Assembly: GCF_003065605.1 (NCBI RefSeq)
Contig: NZ_CP026952.1
Location: 2,356,001-2,420,000, forward strand
DNA length: 64,000 nt
Reading direction: 5' to 3'
Origin: Aeromicrobium chenweiae
GTDB taxonomy: Bacteria; Actinomycetota; Actinomycetes; Propionibacteriales; Nocardioidaceae
In this document: one piece after another, positions 45,287-53,496 of the stretch
How the letters are laid out: each line of letters begins with the position of its first letter
Numbering within the stretch: position 1 is the first letter of the stretch
Position numbers and translations under genes: made by a program
The notes under the pieces: model-generated
What the model saw: only the letters and a program-made list of their open reading frames with translations
What the model was told of the DNA's origin: nothing
Database searches by the model: none

Positions 45287-45587
45287 GGTCGTATCTCCTT
45301 GTGGCACACGTGTGCCGGTCCTGGTTGACTCACCGCCGGCGGCGGTGACCTGGCGCCTGTCGTGCTGGGGCCCACTCCCGACCGGGAGACCAGGACCCCA
45401 TCCGCATTCAGCTCTCGCGTCAAACGGAGGACAGGCGCGCGAATTTCACTTCGACGAAGTGAGTGTCCCCAGTCTAGGGCACCGAAGCCCCCGTCACGAA
45501 ATCCACAGCCCCGGGGCCCGCAGCGGCCGTCCCCAGCCCGGCCGCGAGGGGCTGTGCCGCGCGATTCGCGGGACTTGGCTGGTCCCC
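45287..45587 (-). promoter_or_regulatory. rpsB leader region with stacked hairpins (301-nt gene-free gap)
   Basis: The gap holds the rpsB promoter and a probable ~178-nt leader. A TAGACT box (45471-45476) could start RNA near 45464. The leader would fold into successive hairpins: TCACTTC/GAAGTGA (45446-45462), CTCCC/GGGAG (45375-45388), CACCGCC/GGCGGTG (45331-45347), and the palindrome GGCACACGTGTGCC (45303-45316) just before the ribosome binding site. Long S2 leaders are often targets of autoregulation. I do not recognise a specific Rfam motif. The part 45477-45587 has no feature beyond the divergent M23 gene's upstream sequence. Confidence 0.5.
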
Positions 45588-46472
45588 ATGACCCGTCCCC
45601 TGGCCGCCCTGCCGATCGTCCTGCTGCTCCTGCCCGTGGCGGCCGATCCCGGCACTCCCGAGACCTGGTCGTGGCCCCTCGACGACCATGCCGTGGGCGA
45701 GCGGTTCGACCCCCCGGCGGACGAGTACGGCGCGGGTCACCGCGGCATCGACCTCGACGGAGCGGTCGGCGATCGGGTCCGAGCCGTCGCGCCGGGACGC
45801 GTCGCGTTCGTGGGAGAGGTGGGTGGCGTCCCGGTGATCTCGATCGACCACGGCACCGAGCGGTCCACCTACCAGCCGGTGCGGGCTCGGGTGCGCAACG
45901 GGGACGCAGTGCGTGCCGGCGAGGTCATCGGCACGCTGCTGGGCACTCACAGCCACTGCGCCGGGCCGTGCCTGCACCTCGGACGACGGGTCGGCCACGA
46001 CTACCTCGACCCGCTGGACCTCCTCGGCGGCGCCAGGTTCCGGCTGATCAGCGCCGACGGTCCTCCTCCGTCACCACCGGCCGGCATCGGCGGGGACCTC
46101 CAGCGACCGGTCGGTGGACCGGTGACCTCGCCGTTCGGCATGCGCGTCCATCCCCTCACCGGGGTGCGCAAGCTGCACGACGGCACCGACTTCGGGGTGC
46201 CCTGCGGGACGCCCGTCCACGCCGCGGCCGCCGGCACCGTGGTCGACCGCGGGTACGCCGGGGCCTACGGCCAGCGGGTCGTCGTCCGGCACTCCCCCGG
46301 TGTCGAGACCTCCTACAACCACCTGAGCGGGATCTCGGTCGCCGCCGGGGAGCGGGTCCGTCCCGGCCAGGTGATCGGTCGCTCCGGGACCACCGGACTG
46401 TCGACTGGGTGCCACCTGCACCTCATGCTCGTGAAGGACGGGACCCCGGTCGACCCGATGCCTCACCTGTGA
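45588..46472 (+). CDS. Secreted protein with two tandem M23 (LytM) peptidase domains
   Basis: A 294-residue exported protein with signal peptide (about 1-20). Domain 1 (about 45-145) is the actinobacterial type found next to rpsB: zinc ligands His51 and Asp55 (HRGID) and the second motif CLH (Cys128-Leu-His130) in place of HxH. Domain 2 (about 175-294) is a canonical M23: His197, Asp201 (HDGTD) and His276-Leu-His278 (CHLHLML). M23 enzymes cut peptidoglycan cross-bridges. Domain 1 probably lacks the catalytic His and may only bind; domain 2 looks active. No LysM or other anchoring domain. Confidence 0.85.
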   Translation: MTRPLAALPIVLLLLPVAADPGTPETWSWPLDDHAVGERFDPPADEYGAGHRGIDLDGAVGDRVRAVAPGRVAFVGEVGGVPVISIDHGTERSTYQPVRARVRNGDAVRAGEVIGTLLGTHSHCAGPCLHLGRRVGHDYLDPLDLLGGARFRLISADGPPPSPPAGIGGDLQRPVGGPVTSPFGMRVHPLTGVRKLHDGTDFGVPCGTPVHAAAAGTVVDRGYAGAYGQRVVVRHSPGVETSYNHLSGISVAAGERVRPGQVIGRSGTTGLSTGCHLHLMLVKDGTPVDPMPHL

Positions 46473-46507
46473 CGGACGGTGTGGACCGCCCCGGCAGGAT
46501 GGTCGCC

Positions 46508-47539
46508 ATGCATGAGCTGTTCACACTCCCCAAGGCCGAGCTCCACCTGCACATCGAGGGCACCCTCGAGCCGGAGCTGGTGTTCGCCCTCGCCCGTCGC
46601 AACAAGCTGAACGTTCCGTTCCCGGACGTGGAGTCGCTGCGTGAGGCGTACCGGTTCGACGACCTCGTCTCCTTCCTCACCCTCTACTACTCGTGCATGG
46701 ACGTGCTGCGCACGGAGGAGGACTTCGCCGACCTGGTCACCGCCTACGCGGACCGGGCCGCGGCCCAGGGCGTCCGGCACGTCGAGATGTTCTTCGACCC
46801 GCAGGCACACACGTCGCGAGGCATCCCGCTCGACGTCGTCATGGCCGGCCTCACGACGGGCGTCGAGCGCGCGCAGGCCGCGCACGGCATGTCCACCGGT
46901 CTCATCGCCTGCTTCCTGCGCGACCGGCCGGTCGTCGAGGCGCACGAGACCCTCGAGGGCCTCGCGCCGTACGCGGACACGCTCCTGGGCGTCGGGCTGG
47001 ACTCCGCCGAGGTCGGCTACCCGCCGTCGTTGTTCACCGACGTCTTCCGCGATGCTCGCGACCTCGGCCTGCGGGTCGTGGCGCACGCGGGCGAGGAGGG
47101 TCCGCCGTCGTACGTGTGGGAGGCGCTCGACGTGCTCGGGGTCGAGCGCGTCGACCACGGTGTGCGCGTGCTCGAGGACGACGCGCTCGTCCGCCGGATG
47201 GCGCTCGACCGCATGCCCCTCACCGTGTGCCCGCTGTCGAACGTGCGGCTGCGGGTCGTCCCCGACGTCGCCTCTCACTCCCTGCCGGCGCTGCTGTCGG
47301 CCGGACTGGTCGCCACCGTCAACTCGGACGACCCGGCCTACTTCGGCGGGTACGTGGGCGACAACTTCGTGGCCCTGGCACGTGACCTGGGGATCGACCG
47401 CGACGGGTCCGCACTACTGGCCCGCAACTCCTTCCTGGCCTCGTTCCTCGAGGAGGACCGGCGCAAGGAGCTGCTGATCGAGGTCGACCAGTGGGAGAGC
47501 GACGTCCGCACGGTCACGCCCGCGGATGGGCGAGCTTGA
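46508..47539 (+). CDS. Adenosine/adenine deaminase family protein
   Basis: A 343-residue amidohydrolase. The metal-binding start PKAELHLHIEGTLEPEL supplies His13 and His15; later are HAGEEG, VDHGVRV, and the catalytic NSDDPAYF. The IEGTLEPE sequence and the short N-terminus look more like adenine deaminase (Ade/AAH1-type) than adenosine deaminase, but the substrate is not certain. The ATG at 46508 follows an alternative in-frame ATG at 46499. The 3' end overlaps the converging xerC by 26 nt. Confidence 0.87.
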   Translation: MHELFTLPKAELHLHIEGTLEPELVFALARRNKLNVPFPDVESLREAYRFDDLVSFLTLYYSCMDVLRTEEDFADLVTAYADRAAAQGVRHVEMFFDPQAHTSRGIPLDVVMAGLTTGVERAQAAHGMSTGLIACFLRDRPVVEAHETLEGLAPYADTLLGVGLDSAEVGYPPSLFTDVFRDARDLGLRVVAHAGEEGPPSYVWEALDVLGVERVDHGVRVLEDDALVRRMALDRMPLTVCPLSNVRLRVVPDVASHSLPALLSAGLVATVNSDDPAYFGGYVGDNFVALARDLGIDRDGSALLARNSFLASFLEEDRRKELLIEVDQWESDVRTVTPADGRA

Positions 47540-48449
47540 ACGCACTGCGGAGGCGCTCGTTGCTGACGTGCGTGTAGATCTGGGTCGTGCCGAGCGAGGC
47601 GTGGCCGAGGATCTCCTGCACGCTGCGCAGGTCCGCGCCGCCCTCCAGCAGGTGCGTGGCCGCGGTGTGGCGCAGGCCGTGCGGTCCCAGGTCCGGGGCG
47701 CCCTCAACGGCAGCGAGCCGTTCGTGCACCACCCGACGGACCGCCCGGGGGTCGATGCGGCCACCACGGGTCCCGAGGAACACCGCCGGACCGCTGGCCT
47801 CCGTGGCCAGCTCGGGGCGCCCGCGCTCGAGCCACAGCTCGACCGCGTCGGACGCCGGCAGACCGTACGGGACAGCGCGCTCCTTGCGCCCCTTGCCGAG
47901 GACACGGACGACCCGGCGGCTGCGGTCGAGGTCGTCGACGTCGAGCCCCACCAGCTCCCCCACTCGAATGCCCGTCGCGTAGAGCAGCTCGAGGATCGCT
48001 AGGTCGCGCAGGCCACGCGTGCCGTCGTCGACCAGGGCGTCGGTCGTCGCGTCGAGCAGGGCCCGCACCTCGGTCTCGCTCAGTGCGACCGGGAGCTCGC
48101 GGTGCGACTTGGGGTTGACCAGCAGCGCGCCGGCGTCGGCGTCCGCGCGACCCGTGCGGGCGAGCCACGCCGTGAACACCCGGGCCGACGTGGACCGGCG
48201 GGCCAGCGTCGTGCGAGCCTTGCCCATCGTCTGCAGGTGGGCCAGCCAGCTGCGCAGGGTCCGGATCGTCAGGCCGGCCGGGTCGTCGACGCCCAGACGT
48301 CCGGCGTGCGACGCCAGGCTCTGCAGGTCGGTCAGGTAGGCGCGCACCGAGTGGGCCGAGAGGTCGCGCTCGGCCCGGAGGTGCTGCTCGTACGCGCCGA
48401 GGACGTTCGACCAGGCCTCGGTCAGGTCGTCGGGGGTCTCGTCGTTCAT
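47514..48449 (-). CDS. xerC: Tyrosine recombinase XerC
   Basis: A 311-residue tyrosine recombinase with core-binding domain (about 10-100) and catalytic domain. Catalytic residues visible: Arg162 (ATGIRVGEL), Lys186 (GKGRKER), His257 and Arg260 (HGLRH), His283 (LGHASLGTTQ), and nucleophile Tyr292 (IYTHV). The position beside dprA and yifB and the lack of flanking mobile-element genes mark it as the housekeeping XerC acting at dif to resolve chromosome dimers. No dif site was seen in the window. The ATG at 48449 gives the usual family length. Confidence 0.92.
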   Translation of the reverse strand: MNDETPDDLTEAWSNVLGAYEQHLRAERDLSAHSVRAYLTDLQSLASHAGRLGVDDPAGLTIRTLRSWLAHLQTMGKARTTLARRSTSARVFTAWLARTGRADADAGALLVNPKSHRELPVALSETEVRALLDATTDALVDDGTRGLRDLAILELLYATGIRVGELVGLDVDDLDRSRRVVRVLGKGRKERAVPYGLPASDAVELWLERGRPELATEASGPAVFLGTRGGRIDPRAVRRVVHERLAAVEGAPDLGPHGLRHTAATHLLEGGADLRSVQEILGHASLGTTQIYTHVSNERLRSAFKLAHPRA

Positions 48450-48507
48450 CGCTGCCAGTGTGCGACGTGATCGCCGTCCGCTCACGTCGGCGCGCCGGAC
48501 GGGCTGC

Positions 48508-49656
48508 TCACGGCGACCTGACCTGCGCGTCGGGGCGCGGTCGCAGCACCCATCCGTCGGCATGCCGGACGACGAGAGCGCGGCGCTCGAGCAGCTCCAG
48601 AGCCGACCGGACCTCCCGCAGGCTGAGCCGCACCCCGGCCGCGACCTCGGCGAGGGAACGGGTGCTGTGCCAATCCAGCCCGTCCAGTGTCGTGCGCGCG
48701 GCAGGCGGCAGCAGGTCGAGCTGGGTGGACGGGGCCGCCAAGGCCGACTCCTCGGCGCCGAGGCCCCCGAGCTCCTCCAGCACGTCCGCGCCGCTCGTGA
48801 CGAGCACGGCCTTGCCCTCGCGCACCGCGGCGTGCACTCCCCCGGACGCCTTGGACGTCACGGGCCCGGGCAGGGCCATCGTCGCCCGGCCGAGCTGGTC
48901 GGCCCAGTTCAGCGTGTTGAGCGACCCGCTGCGCACCGCCGCCTCGACGACCACCGTTCCCTGGCCGAGCGCGGCGATGATCCGGTTGCGCGACAGGAAG
49001 CGCCCTTTCAGCGGCGCCTCGCCGGGGGCCTGCTCGCTGACCACGAGGCCGTCCTCGGCGATCCGCGACAGCAGGGAGGCGTGCGACCGGGGATAGTCGA
49101 CGTCCGCCCCGCAGGCCAGCACCGCCACGGTCGGCCGACCCATGGCCAACGCACCGCGATGCGCGCAGCCGTCGATCCCGTACGCAGCACCGCTCACCAC
49201 GGTCCACCGGGCGTCGGCCAGGTCCGCACCGAGGTCTGAGGCCACCTCCGCGCCGTACGTCGTGCAGTCCCGCGCACCGACGACCGCCACGGCCTCCTCG
49301 CCGATCGAACGCAGGCTGGCGGTTCCGCGGACCCACAGGCCGATCGGCGCCCCGGCCGTGCCGTGCAGCGCGTTCACGTGATCCAGGTCGTCCAGTGATG
49401 ACGGCCAGTCGGCGTCCCCGGGGCACAGCCAGCGCAGCCCCGCCGCCTCCGCCCGGCTCAGCGCACGGTCGACCCGGTCGTCGACGTCGCCGGCCCGCTC
49501 GACCCAGGCCTCGGGGAGACGCTCCCCCGCCAGCCGACCTTCGCGACGAACCGCCCGGAGCACCCGGTCCGGGTCGTGCACCTGCAGCAGGTCGCGCAGG
49601 CGAGCGTCCCCCGGCTCCACGACGAGGCTCAGCGCCAGCCGCGCCTCCCGGCTCAC
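48508..49656 (-). CDS. dprA: DNA-processing protein DprA
   Basis: A 382-residue protein with the DprA Rossmann-like domain: AVAVVGARDCTTYGAEVASDLG, VVSGAAYGIDGCAHRGAL, VAVLACGADVDYPRSHASLL, SRNRIIAALGQGTVVVEAAVRSGSL. A C-terminal winged-helix extension (TRSLAEVAAGVRLSLREVRSALELLERRALV) follows. In competent bacteria it loads RecA onto incoming single strands; competence here is unknown. Start GTG at 49656 overlaps yifB (GTGA). Confidence 0.95.
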   Translation of the reverse strand: MSREARLALSLVVEPGDARLRDLLQVHDPDRVLRAVRREGRLAGERLPEAWVERAGDVDDRVDRALSRAEAAGLRWLCPGDADWPSSLDDLDHVNALHGTAGAPIGLWVRGTASLRSIGEEAVAVVGARDCTTYGAEVASDLGADLADARWTVVSGAAYGIDGCAHRGALAMGRPTVAVLACGADVDYPRSHASLLSRIAEDGLVVSEQAPGEAPLKGRFLSRNRIIAALGQGTVVVEAAVRSGSLNTLNWADQLGRATMALPGPVTSKASGGVHAAVREGKAVLVTSGADVLEELGGLGAEESALAAPSTQLDLLPPAARTTLDGLDWHSTRSLAEVAAGVRLSLREVRSALELLERRALVVRHADGWVLRPRPDAQVRSP

Positions 49657-51233
49657 GAGGCGCGCACCAGGTCTCGCAGGGACCCGCCCAGCGCGGTGCC
49701 GCGGCGCAACGACAGCGCCGCCTCCACGTCGTCCCCGCGCGGGACGTCGTGGCCGTTGAGGTCGGCCACGCTCCAGGCCAGACGCAGGATGCGGTCGGCG
49801 GACCGGGCGTTCAGCTTGTTGGTGCGCAGCTGCTGGTCCACCAGGACCCGGCCCTGCTCGCCGACCGGCCAGCTCTTGCGCAGCTCGACGCCCGGCACCT
49901 CGCTGTTGAGCCGCCACGGGGTGTCACGCAGCCGGCGTTCCTGTCGTCCACGCGCCTCCTGCACGATCGCCGCGAGCTCACGGGTCGAGCGCGCGTCGCC
50001 CATCGCGGTGACGAGCTCGGGCCGGGACAGCGACGTCAGGGACCGGTGGATGTCGATGCGGTCACGGATCGGACCGGACAGCCGGTCCGCGTAGCGACGG
50101 CGCATCAGGGGTGTGCACCGGCACTGGTCCGCGACCGCCGAGCTGAGTCCGCAAGGGCACGGGTTCGCCGCCAGGACGAGCTGGAAGCGCGCCGGATAGG
50201 CCGCGGTCATCGCCGCCCGCGACACCACGACATGACCGCTCTCCAGCGGCTGGCGCAGCGCCTCCAGCACGTTGGACGCGAACTCGGGTGCCTCGTCGAG
50301 GAACAGCACCCCGTGATGGGCCAGGCTCAGCGCCCCGGGCCGGATCGTGCGGCTGCCCCCGCCGACGATCGAGACCGCGCTGGCCGTGTGGTGCGGGTCG
50401 AGGAACGGCGGCCGGGTGAGCAGGGGCGCATCGCTCGGCAGCACCCCGGCGACCGAGTGGACGGCGCTGACCGCCAACGACTGCTCGTGCGTGAGGTCGG
50501 GCAGCAGGCCCGGCAGCCGTTGGGCGAGCATCGTCTTGCCGATCCCGGGCGGGCCGGTCATCAGCAGGTGATGGCCGCCCGCGGCCGCGACGAGCAGTGC
50601 CATGCGGGAGTCCTCCTGCCCCGAGATGTCGGCCAGGTCCAGGTGCGCGAGGCGGTCGGCCGAGGTCCACGAGATGGACGGGGTGTCGTCGAGCGGTGGC
50701 ACCGGCGGGTCGTCGGGCTCCTCCTCCCCGGTCAGCAGCGCGACGGCCTGGCGCAGCGACCGCACGCCGACGACTCCGATGCCGCGGACCAGCTCGGCCT
50801 CAGGCACGTTGACCTCGGGCACGAACACCCGTTCGTAGCCCGCCTCCGCGGCGGCGAGCGTCGCGGGCAGCACGCCCCGGATGGCTCGCAGCCGCCCGTC
50901 GAGGGCGAGCTCGCCGAGGAACACCGAGCCGGCCAGTCGCTCAGCCGGCACCAACGACTTCGCGGCGAACACCGCCAGGGCGATGGCCAGGTCGTAGTGC
51001 GAACCGGTCTTCGGCAGCGTCGACGGTGCCAGGTTGATCGTCACCCGCTGATCGGGCCAGGTCGTGCCCGAGTTGGAGACCGCGGACCGGCACCGGTCGC
51101 GTGCCTCGTTGACCATGGTGTCGGCCAGACCCACCAGGACGGTCGCGGGCAGCCCGCCGCCGATGTCGACCTCGACCTCGATCGGTCTCCCCGACAGACC
51201 GTCGAGCGTGACCGAGTGCGTCGCCGCCGCCAT
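49653..51233 (-). CDS. yifB: YifB/ComM-family AAA+ ATPase
   Basis: A 526-residue protein with N-terminal Lon-S2-like ChlI domain (about 15-170), a AAA+ Mg-chelatase-like core with Walker A GPPGIGKT and Walker B VLFLDEAPEF, an internal Cys cluster (NPCPCG..CRC) and a C-terminal Mg_chelatase_C region. ComM homologues act as branch-migration helicases during natural transformation and integration of divergent DNA. The ATG at 51233 overlaps the yraN stop by one base (TGATG). Operon yraN-yifB-dprA. Confidence 0.94.
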   Translation of the reverse strand: MAAATHSVTLDGLSGRPIEVEVDIGGGLPATVLVGLADTMVNEARDRCRSAVSNSGTTWPDQRVTINLAPSTLPKTGSHYDLAIALAVFAAKSLVPAERLAGSVFLGELALDGRLRAIRGVLPATLAAAEAGYERVFVPEVNVPEAELVRGIGVVGVRSLRQAVALLTGEEEPDDPPVPPLDDTPSISWTSADRLAHLDLADISGQEDSRMALLVAAAGGHHLLMTGPPGIGKTMLAQRLPGLLPDLTHEQSLAVSAVHSVAGVLPSDAPLLTRPPFLDPHHTASAVSIVGGGSRTIRPGALSLAHHGVLFLDEAPEFASNVLEALRQPLESGHVVVSRAAMTAAYPARFQLVLAANPCPCGLSSAVADQCRCTPLMRRRYADRLSGPIRDRIDIHRSLTSLSRPELVTAMGDARSTRELAAIVQEARGRQERRLRDTPWRLNSEVPGVELRKSWPVGEQGRVLVDQQLRTNKLNARSADRILRLAWSVADLNGHDVPRGDDVEAALSLRRGTALGGSLRDLVRAS

Positions 51234-51595
51234 CAGGCCACCCCGGTGATGCGCTCGACGACGGGGCCGCCCCGGGCCGGGACCACGACCGAGATGACGT
51301 CGATCCGGATGCTCGGCGGCGAGATGTCGTGCACCTCGAGCCAGTGCATCGCCAGTCGTCGCAGCCGTGCGGCCTTCTGGCCCGTGATCGCCTCGAACGG
51401 GCCGCCGTGCCCGTACGACGTCCGCGTCTTCACCTCGCAGATCACCAGGGTGGAGCCGTCGCGGGCGACGATGTCGATCTCGCCGAACTTGCAGGTCCAC
51501 TTCGTGGCCAGCACCGCCATGCCGATGGATCTCAGGTGGTCGGCCGCGACCCGCTCGCCGTAGTCGCCGACTCCCTTGTTGCGCTCGTAGGTCAT
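51233..51595 (-). CDS. yraN: YraN/UPF0102 family endonuclease-fold protein
   Basis: A 120-residue protein with the UPF0102 core: GDYGERVAADHLRSIGMAVLATKWTCKFGEIDIVARDGSTLVICEVKTRT, where E-x-x-D-I and E-V-K resemble a PD-(D/E)XK nuclease site. Function is not established; its constant place beside yifB and dprA suggests DNA metabolism. The ATG at 51595 is the first that gives a normal N-terminus. Confidence 0.92.
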   Translation of the reverse strand: MTYERNKGVGDYGERVAADHLRSIGMAVLATKWTCKFGEIDIVARDGSTLVICEVKTRTSYGHGGPFEAITGQKAARLRRLAMHWLEVHDISPPSIRIDVISVVVPARGGPVVERITGVA

Positions 51596-51691
51596 GTCGT
51601 CGAGCCTCGTGGCCCGGGCGGCCCCGATCCAGCGGACCGCGGCGGCCTGTGGACACGTCCGGGTACCGGACCGACTGTGGACAACCCGCCC

Positions 51692-51697
51692 TAGACT
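51692..51697 (+). promoter_or_regulatory. -10 box (TAGACT) of a leaderless promoter for cobS
   Basis: TAGACT is 6 nt before the GTG at 51704. The 108-nt gap to yraN leaves no room for a cobalamin riboswitch in a leaderless message. Confidence 0.5.
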
Positions 51698-51703
51698 CGC
51701 CCG

Positions 51704-52444
51704 GTGACCGGACTGACGAGACCTCTTCGTGGCCTGATCCTCGCGGTGCAGTTCCTGACGCGGATCCCCACGCCGCAGATCCGGGACTTCCACGAGGACG
51801 ACATCGGCCGCTCCGCCCCGTGGTTCCCCGCCGTGGGTCTCCTCGTCGGTGCCGCCGTGGCCGTCCCGGTCGAGCTGCTGTCCGACCGTCCCCAGCTCGC
51901 GGCGCTGGCCGGTCTCGTCGTGTGGGTCTGGATCACCGGTGCCCTGCACATCGACGGCCTCGGCGACGTGGCGGACGCCCTCGGGGCCTCACACCGCGAC
52001 CCCGCGCGCTACGCGGCCGCGCTGAAGGACCCCCACATGGGGGCGTTCGGGGTCGTGACCGTCGTGCTCCAGCTGATCGCCAAGTTCGTGCTGCTCTCCG
52101 AGGCCGCGCACCAGGACCTGACCTGGGTCCTCGTCCTCGTCCCCGCTTGGGCGCGGTGGATCAGCCTGGCGCTGCCGCGCCTCACCACGTCCCTGCAGGC
52201 CGGGCTCGGCGAGCGCTTCGGCGGCCAGATCACCTGGCCGACGGTCGCGGTGTGGGCCGTCGCGCTGTCCGTCGCGAGCGTCCTCACCTCGCCGGTGCTG
52301 CTCGTCGCGATCCCGCTCGCGGGCGCCGTGGCCCTCTACTGGCACCGGCGCCTCGGCGGGGTCTCGGGCGACGGCCTGGGGGCCAGCACCGAGATCGCCG
52401 AGAGCCTGCTGCTCATCGCGCTGATCGCGCCGACGCTGAGCTGA
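51704..52444 (+). CDS. cobS: Adenosylcobinamide-GDP ribazoletransferase
   Basis: A 246-residue membrane protein that joins adenosylcobinamide-GDP and alpha-ribazole in the last stage of cobalamin synthesis. Family motifs are present: AVQFLTRIPTP, the HIDGLGDVADALGA metal-binding block and a C-terminal GVSGDGLGA. Six or more hydrophobic helices. Start GTG at 51704. The usual neighbours (cobT, cobU/cobP, cobD) are absent from the window, so it stands alone between yraN and the DUF2469 gene. Confidence 0.93.
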   Translation: MTGLTRPLRGLILAVQFLTRIPTPQIRDFHEDDIGRSAPWFPAVGLLVGAAVAVPVELLSDRPQLAALAGLVVWVWITGALHIDGLGDVADALGASHRDPARYAAALKDPHMGAFGVVTVVLQLIAKFVLLSEAAHQDLTWVLVLVPAWARWISLALPRLTTSLQAGLGERFGGQITWPTVAVWAVALSVASVLTSPVLLVAIPLAGAVALYWHRRLGGVSGDGLGASTEIAESLLLIALIAPTLS

Positions 52445-52450
52445 CGACGG

Positions 52451-52762
52451 TCAGTCGGCCTCGGGCAGCTTGAAGTCGGAGTCCTGCAGCTCCTCGACGT
52501 TGACGTCCTTGAACGTGAGCACCTTGACGTTCTTGGCGAACCGGGCCGGCCGGTAGATGTCCCACACCCAGGCGTCGTTCATCGACACCTCGAAGTACGC
52601 GTCCCCGGTCTCGGACCGCACCTTCACGTCCACCGCGTTGCACAGGTAGAAGCGCCGGTCGGTCTCCACGACGTACTTGAAGATGCGGACGACGTCCCGG
52701 TACTCGCGGTAGAGCGCGAGCTCCATCTCCGACTCGTACCGCTCCAGGTCCTCTGAGCTCAT
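52451..52762 (-). CDS. DUF2469 family protein
   Basis: A 103-residue actinobacterial protein next to rnhB, as usual. Start SSEDLERYESEMELALYREYRDVV and the aromatic-rich RFYLCNAVDVKVR and DIYRPARFAKNVKVLTFKDVNVEEL blocks identify the family. It has an AAGGGGA ribosome binding site. Its function is unknown. It converges with cobS with six bases between stops, and lies 79 nt after rnhB. Confidence 0.9.
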   Translation of the reverse strand: MSSEDLERYESEMELALYREYRDVVRIFKYVVETDRRFYLCNAVDVKVRSETGDAYFEVSMNDAWVWDIYRPARFAKNVKVLTFKDVNVEELQDSDFKLPEAD

Positions 52763-52841
52763 GCCGTCCCCTTCGTCGAAGAACCACGGTACGAAGAGGC
52801 CGGCATGATCGCTGCCTCATGACTCGCTCGCTGGCGCTCGC

Positions 52842-53489
52842 TCATGCCATCTGCTCCATCGCTGCCTTGACGTTCACGTAGGTCTTGCGGTGCTGGTCGC
52901 ACGGTCCGTGGTCCCGCAGGGCCGCCTGGTGCACGGGCGTGCTGTAGCCCTTGTGCGTGGCGAAATCGTACGCCGGGAAGTCCTCGTGCATGCGCACCAT
53001 GAGGCGGTCGCGTGTCACCTTCGCCACCACGGACGCCGCCGCGATCGACGCGGAGACCCGGTCGCCCTTCCAGACCGCGAGCCCCGGGACGCCGAGGCCG
53101 TCCACCGGGAACCCGTCGGTGAGGACGTAGCCCGGACGGATCTCGAGGCGCCACAGCGCACGACGCAGGGCCGCGATGTTGGCCTGGTGCAGGCCCATGC
53201 GGTCGCAGTCGGCAGCCGGGACGACGACGACCGAGACGTCGACGGCCCGCTTCATGATGAGGTCGAAGCACGCCTCGCGACGCTTCTCCGTGAGCAGCTT
53301 GGAGTCGGCCAGGCCGGGGATCTGCCGGTCGAGGACGACCGCGGCGGCCACCAGCGGACCGGCGCACGCCCCGCGGCCGGCCTCGTCGACGCCGGCGACG
53401 GGGTGCAGTCCCTGACGGGCCAGCGCGCGCTCGTAGCCGTACAGGCCGGCGTCACGGCGGATCGTCGAGCCCTTGGCGAGGCGGGTCAC
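52842..53489 (-). CDS. rnhB: Ribonuclease HII
   Basis: A 215-residue RNase HII removing ribonucleotides and RNA from RNA-DNA hybrids. The active-site motif GVDEAGRG, then LADSKLLTEKRRE and the later TDGFPV and VAKVTRDRLM blocks, give the DEDD carboxylates. The GTG start at 53489 is chosen as the last start before the conserved region with a normal family length; it lies 7 nt after lepB. An in-frame upstream extension would overlap lepB. Confidence 0.94.
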   Translation of the reverse strand: MTRLAKGSTIRRDAGLYGYERALARQGLHPVAGVDEAGRGACAGPLVAAAVVLDRQIPGLADSKLLTEKRREACFDLIMKRAVDVSVVVVPAADCDRMGLHQANIAALRRALWRLEIRPGYVLTDGFPVDGLGVPGLAVWKGDRVSASIAAASVVAKVTRDRLMVRMHEDFPAYDFATHKGYSTPVHQAALRDHGPCDQHRKTYVNVKAAMEQMA

Positions 53490-53496
53490 GGCGCGC

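Noticed and set aside
47514..48449. Phage or integron integrase
   Set aside because: The tyrosine recombinase sits in the conserved xerC-dprA-yifB region with no att sites, tRNA target or phage genes.
51596..51703. Cobalamin riboswitch before cobS
   Set aside because: The gap is only 108 nt and the promoter appears leaderless, so there is no space for the element.
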